A stretch of DNA of 23,545 bases from a virus. The stretch is from positions 1 through 23,545 of IMG/VR virus record IMGVR_UViG_3300023175_000198; one strand, given 5' to 3'. Below are positions 23,113-23,545 of this stretch, piece after piece. The position numbers and the translations under genes were made by a program. The notes under the pieces are model-generated. The model was not told the DNA's origin. It searched no databases and saw only the letters and a list, made by a program, of their open reading frames with translations. How positions within the stretch are numbered: the first letter of the stretch is position 1; every line of letters starts with the position of its first letter.

Positions 23113-23545
23113 CTTTAACTATTTACAACCCACAGGGTTTAAATTAGTTATAGATAGAAAAAATTATCCAAATTTAGAATTCTTTTGTCAGGATTTTACT
23201 CATGCTGGTGTTATTATGAACACTGCAGATTTAGGATATAAAAAGATAGCATCTATTCCTTTTGTAGGCGACAAGTTAACTTATAACGAAATGCTTTCAA
23301 ACATCATTTTGGATGAAGATATGCAATCTTATATTGAGATGCATAACTGGATGAGAAGAATACTTGATCAAGATAATGTAACAGCATTAGATAGATTTAA
23401 GAATGCTACACAAAATCCGCCAGCGCAATCTGATATTACTCTATCGATATTAAATAGTTCGAATAATGCTGTTGCGCAAATTATATATAGAGATAGTATA
23501 CCAGTTGCATTGACTGATATACAGTTTCAAGCAACTAGTGGTGCA
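23096..23545 (+). CDS. 3: Tail tube terminator gp3 (3' truncated by window end)
   Basis: An open frame of 150 codons runs off the window end. It aligns by eye with T4 gp3 (176 residues), the terminator of the tail tube that sits under gp15. 'ILDEDMQSYIEMHNWMRR' matches T4's 'IVDEELKSWIGMYEWML', and 'SDITLSILNSSNNAV' followed by 'IPVALTDIQFQATSG' matches the T4 C-terminal half. The N-terminus is 'NYLQPTGFKLVIDRKNYPNL'. The start is supported by AGGTG at 23086-23090, five bases before the ATG, inside the NqrM-like gene, and the overlap suggests coupled translation. About 25-30 residues are probably missing. Confidence 0.8.
   Translation, partial: MALTNNFNYLQPTGFKLVIDRKNYPNLEFFCQDFTHAGVIMNTADLGYKKIASIPFVGDKLTYNEMLSNIILDEDMQSYIEMHNWMRRILDQDNVTALDRFKNATQNPPAQSDITLSILNSSNNAVAQIIYRDSIPVALTDIQFQATSGA

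Overview
This window is a stretch of the genome of a T4-like (Straboviridae-type) tailed phage with a contractile tail. It carries the classic T4 virion-morphogenesis block in T4 order on one strand: genes 13-14-15-(nuclease)-16-17-18-19-20-67-68-(X)-21-22-23, followed by gene 3. The DNA is visibly AT-rich. Three features together resemble marine T4-like phages such as cyanophages and SAR11 or other marine proteobacterial myophages: a staphylococcal-nuclease-like gene between 15 and 16, gene 3 after 23, and adhesins built from FG-GAP and LamG domains. The host cannot be fixed from the sequence alone. No host DNA, tRNA, integrase, CRISPR array or insertion sequence was seen.

Layout. Positions 2-622 hold the 3' end of an FG-GAP-repeat virion protein, and 650-877 a small coiled-coil protein. 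Positions 885-10280 hold three very large tandem paralogues of 857, 997 and 1249 residues. They share an N-terminal cassette of about 205 residues and an Ig/cadherin-like domain, but differ completely in C-terminal payload: three LamG-like jelly rolls, two sets of seven FG-GAP blades, and fourteen FG-GAP blades interrupted by a five-unit repeat module of another kind. These are probably tail-fibre or capsid-surface adhesins, and they sit where T4 keeps its baseplate-fibre and whisker genes. Positions 10313-12742 encode neck and tail-completion proteins. Positions 12745-15113 encode a nuclease and the two terminase subunits. Positions 15180-17487 encode tail sheath and tube. Positions 17542-22908 encode portal, prohead core, protease, scaffold and major capsid protein. 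Positions 22972-23545 hold a tiny NqrM-like membrane protein and the start of the tail-tube terminator gp3.

Regulation. T4-type late promoter boxes (TATAAATA or one mismatch) lie in seven intergenic gaps and nowhere else that I regard as convincing. They precede two of the adhesin genes, 13, 18, 20, the 68-like gene and the NqrM-like gene. Most other junctions overlap or are spaced by a few bases, which suggests translational coupling. Two stem-loops with UNCG-type tetraloops sit beside late promoters. The one after gene 23 is followed by seven Ts and is a convincing intrinsic terminator. Two late promoters sit so close to the ATG that leaderless or almost leaderless mRNAs are predicted.

How the genes work together. 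gp22, gp67 and gp68 form the prohead core on the gp20 portal, gp23 assembles around it, and gp21 processes the head. gp16/gp17 (perhaps helped by the small nuclease) package DNA, and gp13/gp14 close the head. gp18/gp19 form the tail, terminated by gp3 and gp15. The large adhesins probably contact host surface glycans or proteins.
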